A stretch of 64,000 nucleotides of DNA from Argyresthia goedartella (lineage: Eukaryota > Arthropoda > Insecta > Lepidoptera > Argyresthiidae). A program made the position numbers and the translations under genes. The notes under the pieces are model-generated. The model saw nothing but the letters and a program-made list of their open reading frames with translations, was not told the origin of the DNA and made no database searches. The stretch spans positions 21,918,715-21,982,714 of the forward strand of contig OX463829.1 in assembly GCA_949825045.1 (NCBI GenBank), written 5' to 3'. Shown here piece by piece: positions 12,228 to 23,400 of this stretch (position 1 is the first letter of the stretch; each line of letters opens with the position of its first letter).

Positions 12228-13537
12228 CACAGTCAGGTCATAAGTTCTGTCACACAATAAAAACTTTTGAATTTAGAACGCTGGCCACAAAAAAGTTTTT
12301 TTGAATTCGAATTTCGAATTTTTCATGAAAATAAAAATGTGTACTTTTTAGAATTTTCCTCATTTTTAAATATGAAGTGGACACTTAAAGAAGACCGTGT
12401 CGCAGTTATTGCGTTGCATCGTTGCGGTTACGCGCCAATTCAGATTTTCGACTTACTGAAAAAATTGAATATAACCAAAATATTCGTTTATCGTACCATA
12501 AAACGATACAATGAAGACTCTAGTGTAGATGACAGGTCAAGAAGTGGTCGCCCTCGCTCTGTTAGGACTCCAGCAGTGATAAAAGCTGTGAAGGCGCGAA
12601 TTCAAAGAAATCCCATACGTAAGCAGAAACTGTTGGCCCTTCAGATGGGGTTAAGCAGGACCACGGTGAAAAGGGTGTTAAATGAAGACTTAGGGCTTAG
12701 GGCATATCGAAGAAAAACAGGACATCGTTTGGACGCTCGTTTAATGGACCTGAGACTGAAGAGATGCCGCGCTTTGTTGAAGCGGTATGCGGGAAAAAAG
12801 CATCGGGAAATTCTTTTATCGGATGAAAAAATTTTCACCGTGGAAGAGAGCTACAACAAACAAAATGATAAGGTGTACGCACACAGCAGTGAAGAAGCGA
12901 GCAACCGTATTCCGCGTGTCCAACGAGGTCATTTTCCATCCTCGCTCATGGTTTGGTTGGGAGTCTCTTATTGGGGCTTAACTGAGGTACATTTTTGTGA
13001 GAAAGGCGTAAAAACGAATGCAGTTGTGTATCAAAATACAGTCCTCAAGAACCTTGTGGAACCTGTTTCTCATACCATGTTTAATAACAGGCACTGGGTA
13101 TTCCCACAAGACTCTGCGCCAGCTCATAGAGCGAAAAGCACACAAGACTGGCTGGCGGCGCGTGAAATCGACTTCATCCGGCACGAAGACTGGCCCTCCT
13201 CCAGTCCAGATTTGAGTCCGTTAGATTACTAGATATGGCAACACTTGGAGGAAAAGGCCTGCTCAAAGCCTCATTCTGATTTGGAGTCACTCAAGGCATC
13301 CTTGATTAAGGCAGCCGCCGATATTGACATGGACCTCGTTCGTGCTGCGATAGACGACTGGCCGCGCAGAATAAAGGCCTGTATTCAAAATCGCGGGGGT
13401 CATTTTGAATAAACTTTATTACCATAGGAATCTATGTTTTATTAAGTTCATTTTGCTATATAAATGTTTACATAAATAATAAACATGTCTAAATTATTTC
13501 ATATTACACATGTGACAGAACTTATGACCTGACTATG
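12228..13537 (+). mobile_element. Mariner-like maT-type DNA transposon, near full length
   Basis: The ends are inverted repeats of about 26 bp: left CACAGTCAGGTCATAAGTTC, right end the complement with CATAGTC. They are flanked by TA on both sides (12226-12227 and 13538-13539), the target duplication of Tc1/mariner elements. The element is 1310 bp and encodes one transposase with a DD37D signature, which places it with the maT/mori group known from moths. A single in-frame stop breaks the transposase. Clean ends suggest a fairly young copy. Confidence 0.93.
12372..13412 (+). pseudogene. maT-type transposase with one premature stop
   Basis: Reading from the ATG at 12372 (MKWTLKEDRVAVIALHRCGY), the frame has an N-terminal helix-turn-helix region, a GRPRS linker (about residues 57-61), a second HTH, then DEKIF (first catalytic Asp), QDSAPAHRA (second) and SPDLSPLDY (third). 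There are 37 residues between the second and third Asp, so DD37D. A TAG at 13230-13232 directly follows PLDY. The same frame then continues IWQHLEEKA to a TAA at 13410, giving 347 codons in total. An upstream in-frame methionine at 12267 lacks family support. The lesion is a single codon. The element needs only its transposase, so this copy is non-autonomous unless read through. Confidence 0.92.
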
Positions 13538-13689
13538 TATATTTATCAATACAATTTAATGCAATGCCGATTCGGTTTATGAGTTAATTAAACTAATTGT
13601 TCATTTAAATATCTGTTTGTACAGGTTTATCTTTAGATATTTATGTATTTTTGATTATATCAAATTATATATCAAACATCTCAGGACAA

Positions 13690-14030
13690 CTCCGAAATAA
13701 ATGATAGCGCCTGGTTTGGGAGGGCGAGCTGTGATTTATTAATCTACCTTAGTTTTCTCCAAATAAAGTGCATGAAATGGCTAGCCTATGAGTGAAACTA
13801 TATTGTGTACCTATGCCAAATAATTTGGCATAGGTACACAAGCCAATATCTTCGAAGGAAGCTCTTCGTGTAATTTGGATCGACCTTCATTTCATTTAAT
13901 CATCAAATATCACCCTAAATGTAAAAAGGTGTGTGTGATGCTTTGTTATATTTTGATTTAAACAAGAACCTTCACATTAAATCATTGTATTAAATCATAC
14001 CTACTGGATTACTTCAAGAGGCCTTCATAA
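13690..14030. repeat. Right arm of a 330-bp inverted pair
   Basis: Reverse complement of 8661-8990 with divergence. It contains a local fold-back at 13803-13841 that the left arm lacks. Confidence 0.65.
13803..13841. repeat. 39-bp near-perfect palindrome
   Basis: Arms of 19 nt around one central base (GTGTACCTATGCCAAAT, then its complement). The sister sequence near 8840-8865 has only one arm, so this arose by local inverted duplication. Confidence 0.9.
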
Positions 14031-14034
14031 CTCT

Positions 14035-14960
14035 TCAATCCTGCCAATCATCTCCAAAGTCCTAGAATCCATTATCCATTCGCAGCTCTCCTACTACCTT
14101 TTTTTCAAACAACTCAATGAATCTATTCCAGTGCGGATTTAGACCGGGTAACAATACCGTCACGGCCTTACTCAAAGTCACCGACGACATTCAGCAAGCA
14201 ATGGATGAGAAACAGCTCTATGTAAAAGCATTGCTCGACTTCAGCAGTGCCTAACTGCGTCGATTCCGACATTCTTGTTGAGATACTGAAGTCCTTGTAG
14301 GTGTCCTCCGTCTCTACTAAGTGACCTCTTCGCGGGAGTCCCCCATACTATCTCCTCTTATTTTCTCCATCTTCATTAATTCCATCTCAGGTGTCCTCTC
14401 CTCTTCATACCATCTTTACGCCGACAATCTGACAATCTCCAGATATACCGCCATTTCCCCCCCCTGTGACATATCACATCATCGAGGTATTAAATGCCGA
14501 TCTCGAGAAGATCAGGGTTTGGGCCTCGTCTTATGGTCTCCTTGTCAACCCTACTAAATCACAGGCTATGAATATTGGATCCAGGTACTCCCTTAACTTG
14601 ATACAGGAGCAATATAAATATGCTTATATTGCTCCTGTAACCTATGATGGAACCTAACCTAATTTTGACTAAGGTCAAAATCTAGTAGTTATGTTTGATA
14701 ACCAGCTGTCCTGATCAGAGCATTTCAGGAGGTTAGCAGACGTGTCTTTGCCACTTTCCACTACCTCAGGCGTTTTCACTTCCTGCCTCGTCAGACAAAA
14801 ATCACGTTTGCCCAGTCTCTTCTTCTTTCCCTGATCGATTACGCTGATGTCTGCTGGGTAAGCGCAAACGAAACTAGCAATGCCTAAAAACAGAAGATAC
14901 ATCAAAATGGAAACTAGGTGTACTAAGGCGAGCTTATCTCTAAAAAGAGATTTCATGCAG
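14035..14960 (+). mobile_element. Second LINE fragment, related to the 9.4-kb LINE
   Basis: Starts in the reverse transcriptase region (ISKVLESIIHSQLS) and continues through a PILSPLIFSIFINSIS block at about 14342 and YADN near 14418, where the other copy has YADD. It then passes a fold-back at 14603-14638 into the C-terminal part (DNQLS, then the QTKITFAQSLLLSLIDYADV region near 14800-14850). Multiple stops and frameshifts. It ends near a reversed GCGAGCTTATCTCT repeat fragment. Inactive. Confidence 0.8.
14603..14638. repeat. Fold-back hairpin inside LINE fragment
   Basis: ACAGGAGCAATATAA, a 6-nt spacer, then TTATATTGCTCCTGT: perfect 15-nt arms. The related LINE copy near 11195-11215 has only the right arm. 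Confidence 0.9.
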
Positions 14961-15145
14961 CAAACCTAGGAAAGACAGGATACATGAAAGAACCTGTAGA
15001 CCTATGTGCACAACTACTATACTACTCACTAATATGTACATAAATACACAATATCAATAGGCTAGTATTTAATCGCACATCAAAAATACTGATTTGCACA
15101 GCAAAAAAGGACCAGCAAAAACACTTTTTATGTTTTAAATATTTT

Positions 15146-15510
15146 ATCTAGACACGTAACATAAACCCTCTTTACTGCGTGCATACATTTCACCATAATA
15201 TACATTATGACCATAATGTACCAAGATTTGGCAAATTATGTATGACATTCAAACGACCGCCGACGCCCGCCTGCGTGCCGCCCCTAGTATGTCTGTGAAG
15301 TTGATACTTCTGAACAAGCTAAACAACTGCAGAGCAATGATCAATGCCACAATGCCGGTCGAACATGCGGTTCCTGAACACATCAAAGAGAGCTTATGAT
15401 ATGTGTGTAGATAAACTAGTGTATGTAACTGTACATAATTAGGCATTAAAACTCTCGAGTGATATTATCTCGAGTATTAATGTCCTCCATTATGTAACAG
15501 TCACATAATA
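15146..15510 (-). mobile_element. Family A MITE-like element, copy 2
   Basis: Inverted relative to copies 1 and 5. Left end TCTAGACACGTAAC, GC-rich core GCCGACGCCCGCCTGCGTGC, the ACTCTCGAGTGATATTATCT hairpin region near 15450, and the CAGTCACATAA end. It joins directly to copy 3, forming a head-to-tail pair. Confidence 0.8.
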
Positions 15511-15900
15511 GTAGTTTATCTCCACATGTATCATAAACCCTCTTTACTGCGTATAAAAACCGCACGTTAAGACCAGCATAATGTAAAACTATTTGGTAAA
15601 AACTCATTTCTTATCTGAAAATTTGTACATTATGTACAAAAAATTGTCAAATTATGACATTCAAATTTCGAACGCCGACGCCCGTCTGCGTGCCGCCCCT
15701 AGTTTGGCTGTGAAGTTAGTATATACTACAGAACAAGCTGAACAACTGAGGAGCAATGATCAATGCCACAATGCCGGTCAAACATGCGGTTCCTGAACAC
15801 ATCAAAAAGAGAGCTTATGATATGTGTGTAGACTAGTGTATGTAGTATGTAACTGTACAAAATTAGGCATTAAAACTCTCGAGTGATATTATTATGAAAT
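15511..15900 (-). mobile_element. Family A MITE-like element, copy 3, truncated
   Basis: Starts at the TCTCCACATGTATCAT end right after copy 2 and shows the same core. It runs to the CTCTCGAGTGATATTATTATG hairpin arm, where it stops without the second arm or terminal end. Confidence 0.78.
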
Positions 15901-16669
15901 GAGCCGAAGGTAACAACCTGCTGTATGTGACAAAGACAAAACAGTTTTGCGCATCATTTTTTATTTTTTTTTATATCAGCAAGAAAATCTGAAAGATTCA
16001 GATCCAGACACAGACTTGAATTAATGGACTTAAAGTGATTCCAGACTAATGTCGCGTTCCGAGTCAAGCCAACAGAGCCATCATCGCTCACGTGCCGTTA
16101 CGACCATCATGCCCGTTCCGAGTGAGAAATGGCGACCATCATAGATATCCATTCGGAACGCTTTGAAAGCGACGGTAGACGTTGACACTGACAGATGACA
16201 CTATTATAACCCAACTCTGGTAAGTTATCGTCATTTCGAGTCGTAGACAGTCATAACAGTTATATTAGCTTTGTGTTGGGTGAATAAGTGAGGAAATAAC
16301 CAATTATGGAGCGCCAAAAGTCGATGCTGGTTACTGTTCTATGTTTGATTGTCAGCTGTCAGCGTGACAGCTGTCACTTTTGATGGCTCGCTCACATTGC
16401 TTACGCTCAGAGCATGGGCGATGATAGCACAACATCGCGGCGTTTTTGATGACATTCATGACGTCATATCAACCATTTTGGGCTATCGTTGTCACGCTAA
16501 AACTCATTCGGAACGACTTCGAAGACGCTATAATCGATTATGGTGCCATTCGGAACGCGCTGTAAAAATTACGGGGAATGATTGGTATGACATACCCTGT
16601 TACTTATCATCTACGTTCTTTAGCTCTAAGGGTGTAAATGTGAGCAACCAGTGATCATAACACAGGCAT
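15901..16669. other. Intergenic with TTCGGAACG motif cluster
   Basis: Five copies of the 9-10-mer ATTCGGAACG or its complement (near 16053, 16113, 16151, 16506 and 16548) lie within 500 bp, the outermost in inverted orientation. Possibly an old element or a regulatory cluster. No gene supported. Confidence 0.45.
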
Positions 16670-16779
16670 TTAAAATGCCTAGCTTGGTCGTTGGCCTGCT
16701 ACCACGAAAATTGTAACTTCATGTCTATATTATGTTCTTGTAATCATTTTTCTGTACTCTTATGTTTTATGAATAAATA

Positions 16780-16806
<27 letters not shown>
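16670..16806 (+). mobile_element. Retroposon 3' end with (ATT)n tail
   Basis: A short non-coding stretch ending in GAATAAATATT followed by about ten ATT units, typical of a LINE 3' UTR and tail inserted about 310 bp upstream of the SETD3 start codon. Confidence 0.6.
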
Positions 16807-16810
<4 letters not shown>

Positions 16811-17121
16811 TAATGGTAAAATATAAAGCGAAGTTACGGAACGATCATCTGTCAGATTCACGAACGGTTTGTACGCTGTTTTAGTCACATTGCAACTCTG
16901 TTAAGAATAGCGTCTCAGAATCCACCGCGAGCGCCCAGCGTTGAAAGAAACGCTCCAATAGTGAAACGTCAAAGTGTCAGTTTTCATTTCTCGAAACCGT
17001 GACACCGTGTCGAAAAATATTTTTAAGTTCTATTTTTAGTGTTTCTAATCGATAATTTTCATAATTAACGTGATATATCCATATGACGATTTAAAGTATA
17101 ACACAAAATAATCTAGAAATC
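16807..17121 (+). promoter_or_regulatory. Presumed SETD3 promoter and 5' UTR
   Basis: This is the unique stretch between a retroposon tail and the SETD3 ATG. An arthropod-type initiator TCAGT lies at 16977-16981, and a DRE-like AATCGATAA at about 17047-17055. No TATA box is obvious at the expected distance. Assignment is by position plus weak motifs; the start site is not proven. Confidence 0.4.
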
Positions 17122-17413
17122 ATGGGCCGAAAATCACAATCGAAGAAAACTCCCGGTAAAGAGGGCAATAAGCTTCAACAGCAAAAAAGAAAAGACCTGG
17201 CGGTTCTCGTTGATAAACTGTTAAAGTTAACTAGTATATTCCAAGCTACGGTAACCCCTGCTAAGAGTTGGGAGCACCACTTGGAGATAGACTCATTATT
17301 GAAACAGATTTATAACATCGAACTACCGCGTAAGAAGAATGAGGAGAGACCACGTCAGGCGAATTTGGAGGAGTTTACTAAGTGGCTGAGTGATAAAGGA
17401 GCTCAATATAAAG
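17122..17413 (+). CDS. SETD3: SETD3 exon 1
   Basis: Start codon in the context AATCATGGG. Encodes a Lys/Gln-rich N-terminus (MGRKSQSKK) and a helical lead-in ending FTKWLSDKGAQYK. Donor AAG|GTAAGC, phase 1. The frame reads through the donor to a stop at 17439, which is not used. Confidence 0.93.
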
Positions 17414-20400
17414 GTAAGCCAGACAATACTTATCTATAAGATTATTATTTATACTTGGCTAGCATCTTAGCCAGTCATGTCAGTAAAAAACAACTTGACA
17501 CACCAACCAAATATTTTCTCACAACCTTGGGTATATTCTTTACTATTCCCACTTAGCTCTTCAAAATAAGTACCGACCTAATGTAGTCCTAGCTGGTAAT
17601 GTCATTAGTACAAAAAGGTATAATTTTCTTCAGGAAATCTTCAATTTACTCATGTAATGCTATTCCTTGTATCTCTTCCAGGTGTTGAAATTAGTAGTTT
17701 TGAAGGCTATGAACTGGGCCTTAAAGCCATCGCAGACTTCAAGGAAGGCTCTCTTCTGCTCACTGTCCCGAGAAAACTTATGATGACTGAGAAGGATGCA
17801 AGAGACTCTGAACTCGGCGCTTTCATAGAAATTGATCCATTGCTACAAAACATGCCAAATATAACACTGACACTGTTCCTGCTACTGGAGAAGAATAAAT
17901 CTGGTGATTATTTTTGCTGTTATATTCTTTAAAAAAACTAAACATCCTTGGGATTTTAGGAACTTCTAAAATGCCAATTGCCTTACCTATGTTACAACCA
18001 TAATGTTACAACAATAATCAAGATTTCCTTTCTGGAAATTTTATTATTTTCTTTCTTTCTTTCTGAATGAGAACTCCAAATGTTGCTCATACATTTTGGA
18101 GTTCTCATTCAGACCTTACACTACTATCACTATTATTTAATTCCTAACATATGTTTTTCTCTTGATTTCAGATTCATTTTGGAAACCATACATTGACGTC
18201 TTACCTGAAAAGTATTCAACAATCCTGTACTTCACATCTGAAGAGCTAGCAGAGCTTAAAGTAAGGACATGCTATTTTCAAGTCTTATACAGGATGGCCA
18301 ATTTATTTTGATTTTTATCAAAATTGTTTCTATCCAAGTAAAAATAAAGAAAAGACCTGTGTAAGCAGGACTACAGTTCCTGTCATGTATAGAGAAAGCT
18401 AGATTCCATACAAAATAAACTGCAGATTACATGACGGGAACTGTACCTGCAGGTATTTACATTCTATAGCTTTAAATTTGCCAATAGTTCTCTTATAATT
18501 TTTTATCAGTATCCATCACTTTTTTATTCTAAAGATATCACTTGTCATTGGCCATTATTAAAAAAATTACAAAAACTTATCCACTTAATGCTAACCACTT
18601 ACCAACATAATATCAGTCAATATTTTTCTAGCCACTTATTGAAATGGTTTCCTGAGGGAATCCCACGCATAATCCGGCGACTCTTTACAATTTCTCGAGT
18701 CCAGTGTGCTCATAGTATAAATATTGGAGTTAGAAATCATTGGACAAATGCTCTTGTCTATACCAGTGTTTTTTTTCTGAGTTAATTTACACCTAATGAT
18801 CCAAAATGTTGAATTTTGCTGTTCCTCTGTGACCCAACATTGGTATGTAGTGTATTTCCCTACTTATTTCTGTCCTAATTCTGTATCATAATCATTTCAG
18901 CCATCTCCCGTGATTGAGTCGTCGCTAAAACTGTACAGGAGCATCGCCCGACAGTATGCATACTTCTACAATAAGATACACTCGCTTGACCTGCCAGTTC
19001 TGAAGAAATTGCAAGATGTCTTTACTTTTGACAACTACAGGTAAGATCATAATCATACCTCAACCATAATTTAATGGCTGAATGTGCAAATAAAGTGCCG
19101 GTTAAATCTAATATGAATCACTGTCATTTTCGGATTTAGAGACAATGACCGCATGAATTTGAGTTTCCATCAAAATTTGAGTTGTGACTGAGCATAGGGC
19201 CCTCAGGAACTCAGAATAAGGAACAGGCGCTAATTTAATTTTGCCTTTATTTTCGATTATCATGTCAAATAGACCACATGCTTCTTAAAATAAATAAAAA
19301 CCGGTCAAGTGCGAGTCTAAATCACGCACGAAGGGTTCCGTACCACCGTTCAATGGAAGCGATGGTGTGGAGTGAATAGTTTGGATTTTACACAGTAAAA
19401 TATTGTTTACAAAGTTATTGGTGCGGTTACTTTCACACTCCATGTACGTAACCAGGTGCATCCATAAGTTTGTATGTGGTATTGTTGTATGGGAGCCCCC
19501 TTAAATATTTATTTTATCCTGTTTTTTAGTATTTGTTGTTATAGCGGCAACAGAAATACATAATCTGTGAAAATTTCAACTCTCTAGCTAGCTAGGTTCT
19601 TGAGATACAGCCTGGTGACAGACGGACGGACGGACGGACGGACGGACGGACAGCGGAGTCTTAGTAATAGGGTCCCGTTTGGAACCCTTCGGGTACGGAA
19701 CCCTAAAAACGGTCAAGTGCGAGTCGAACTCGCGCACGAAGGGTTCCGTACCACCGTACAATGGTAGGGATGGTGTGGAGTGAATAGTTTGGATTTACAT
19801 AGCAAAATAATGTTTACAAAGTTATTGGTGCGGCTACTTTCACACTCCATGTACGTAACCAGGTGCGCTCATTAGTTTGTATGTGGTGTTGAAAGAATTG
19901 TTGTATGTGGTATTGAAAGAATTGTTGTATGTGGGCCCCCTTAAATATTTATTTTGCTCTGTTTTTTAGTATTTGTTGTTATAGCGGCTACAGAAATACA
20001 TCATCTGTGAAAATTTCAACTGTGTAACTATCACGGTTCGTGAGATTCAGCCTGGTGACAGACGGCCAGATAGACAAACAGACAGTGGAGTCTTAGTAAT
20101 AGGGTCCCGTTTTTACCCTTTGGGTACGGAACCCTAAAAACGAAATTATGGCCGAAAATCGGTTCCGATGAAAAACAGTTTCCTTCACGTAAAAATAACG
20201 CTGGCTTCAATACATTATGTATGGGATCCAGCATTCTTATTACGTGACAGGAACTGTACCATGGGTTGAGCCACTCTGGTCTTTGGGTTGAGCTTAGAAA
20301 AGGAAAGGTAGACTGGCACATAGCTCTGTCTATTACAGTTATAATAACGTCTGAAGCAATTTGATTACAATGGTTTTGAGGAGCTTCTGGATCTAATAGC

Positions 20401-23400
20401 TAATTCTACCTGATTGATATTGTATTGTTTGTGTTAGTATACTGGGGTGAATAATATTGTTTATCTACACACGTATCATAAACCCTCTTTATTGCGTACA
20501 AAAACCGCACGTTACGATCAGCATTATGTTAAACTACTTGGTAAAAACTCGTTTCGAATCTGGAAAACCACACATAATGGTCATTATGTGTAGTTTTTCT
20601 ACATATAATGACATTCAAATTTCGAACGCCGACGCCCACCCGCGTGCCGTCCCTAGTTTGTCTGTGAAGTTGTTACTGACATTCAAATTTCGAACGCCGA
20701 CGCCCGCCTGCGTGAAGTTGGTACTACAGAACAAGCTAAACAACTGCAGAGCCACAATGCCGGTCAAACAGGCGGTTCCTGAACACATCAAAGAGAGCTT
20801 ATGATATGGATGTAGATAAACTAGTGTTTGTAACTGTACATAATTAGGCATTAAAACTCTCGAGTGATATTATTATGAAACTCGCCTTCGGCCTTCATAA
20901 ACCCACTCTCGAGTTTTAATGCCCTCCATTACGCAGCAGTCACATAAACTACTATTATATATAAACTTATATCTACTTATATCAAATATATGTGTACCTT
21001 TCCGACAGAACAACTGTAAAAATACACACTTCGTACATAAGTTACGTTATAAGTTTAGATTATTGCTTTCATAATTTACTTTGTTTTATGCAAGTCTTTT
21101 GTAATGATTTTTCGGGTTGATCCTGGTACCTACGACACAGGGAAACCTAGTATGTATCTAGCTTAATCTTTTCGTTAAATAAAGTTTTTTCTTTTTCATT
21201 TTCATTTCATTACATACAAGTGTCATGCTGTGTTGTGTTTTGACAACTTTGGTGAAGTAGCCTTACTAGACGCTGTTGGGTGTTCAAAACATTTTCAATT
21301 ACACTTTGCTTTAAATTCATATTTTTTGTTGAAAATCAATTTAAAAAAGAAGTGCAGAAAACACTTGCACCTCTTTTGTATGTTTTATAAAATATTATTA
21401 GGGGCAAGAAGTCCCGATAAGCCCTTTGAACAGATAAATCGTAGTAAATATCGTAAGAGAAGCTTCTCTATTTGAGAGTTATCTCATTAGCTCTGGGTTA
21501 ATGTAGTGGCGCATATAATCCTTATCATATCTTCTAAGTCATTACTATAGAAAGAAGATGCGTATATTTTACACTTTATTTATTTTCATACGACAGACCC
21601 CCTCACGACATATTGCACTTGCCATATTAATACTGAAATATGTAATTTCGAGAATAAATATAAAAATTATTTACAATACATTTTAAAGTAACAGAAAAAA
21701 AGTAAAACAAAACTTAGTGAGAACTGGGAGTTAATTCAAGTATTACATACATTTTAGTTACATACTTACCTAATTATAATGTAGTTTCCACACAAAGAAA
21801 AAGAAAATATCTCAGAGAAAACTTCAGGCAAAAACTTTTAATTTGCCAATCGTTCTCTAATATTTTTTTTATCATCAGTATCCGTCGGATTTTATTACAA
21901 AGATATCAATCAGGTCACTATTCAAAAATTTACAAAATCTTATCCACTTACTGCTAACCACTTACCAACATAATATCAGTCAATTGTCTAGCCATTTATT
22001 GAAATGGTTTCCTGAGCGAGTCCCACGCATAATCCGGCGACTCTTTACCATTTCTCGAGTCCAGCGTGCTCATAGTATAAATATTGGAATTAGAAATCAT
22101 TGGACTGATGCTCCGATTGCTGCTTTGGTTCTTATTGCCTTTCCTGCTCTCGAAAACCGGGGTTGGGATTCTCTCCTCGCAAAAAATTTCCTTCTTGCGA
22201 AGCAGGTTTCTTTGCTGCCTCCATTTGAATGCTGCGTAGGTAAGCAAAAACACCACCATTGTCAAGCCAACTATGCTGGCAGTAGCAACAGTGACGGATT
22301 TCGTTCCGCTGGGTATTTTGTCAAAGATACCTGGTTCTTTGGTCGTGGAGTCTTCTTTTTCTTGAGTGACCACTTCGATCTTTCCCTCTGAGGCGGATGC
22401 GATGTTTGTTTCGTAGTCTTTCAAATTCTGCAAGTCTTCTATCACGATTAGGCCGTCTTCTCCCCTGTCGGTCTCTAATGCAACCTTTGGAACTGCATTT
22501 GGTAAAATGATGCCTGAAAAGAAGAGTAATTATTCTATTTGGTTTCACAAAGTGTTTTAGTTCTATACGAAATCGTTACTTTCTATGAGTATATATATAC
22601 CTTTTGTGAAAGATTCAGCGCTTGCCGGTGTCTCGTTTTTCAAACTCATGTGCATCATTGAGAAGATATCGTTCAACGTCACCATGCTCGGGTTGTCCTC
22701 CATGCCACGGCCTTCTCTTGTCTTTTCTGATGTATTTTGTGTTATGTTTACACTCATCACGGATGATACGTACGCCGTCCCATCGGAATCCTTTTTCATG
22801 ACTGGTCTGTCTTCGATATCGCTGCCTGCAATTTTGTTGAAGAGCGACATTATACCGAGGTTTTCGCCATTTTCGTTGACGTTATTTCCGAAGTCCATTA
22901 CCACAGGTATGTTCGAATATTGTGTTTGTGGCGGGTTAGGTTCATTCGTGGTTGTCTTGAACGTTGGTTCGTGTAGATTCGCGTCCAGAAGGGCTCTCAG
23001 TGGGTAGGTTTCCTTTGATATCGGTTCAATGGCTGATTTGGATAAGAATGGTTCTGGTGGATTTGGCTCGGCTGATGTGTTGTGAAATATATCTGCCAAA
23101 TGGACTTGACTTGAACCTCTTTCTCTGTGCTCGACGAGTTCGTTCAAAGTCATGTTTCTCTCCATCAAGATTTTTGATAACCGTGCTCCTGCTGAAATAA
23201 ATCGAAACAACAAGTGGCTAGGTCAAAAACTCCTAAATGTCATTATGTATATAGTTAAAAATATGTTTCAAAATAGCTACAATCAATAAAGCACATTATC
23301 ACATTCTGACATATTGCTCATTACATAATTAGAATATCAATTGAAAGTTTGATTGACTTACTGTTAGTGTCATTTAAGATCTCTTCAATCTCAATCTTAG

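Noticed and set aside
12267..12371. N-terminal extension of the maT transposase
   Set aside because: The residues before MKWTLKEDR are Phe-rich read-through of the untranslated region. The family helix-turn-helix starts at the ATG at 12372.
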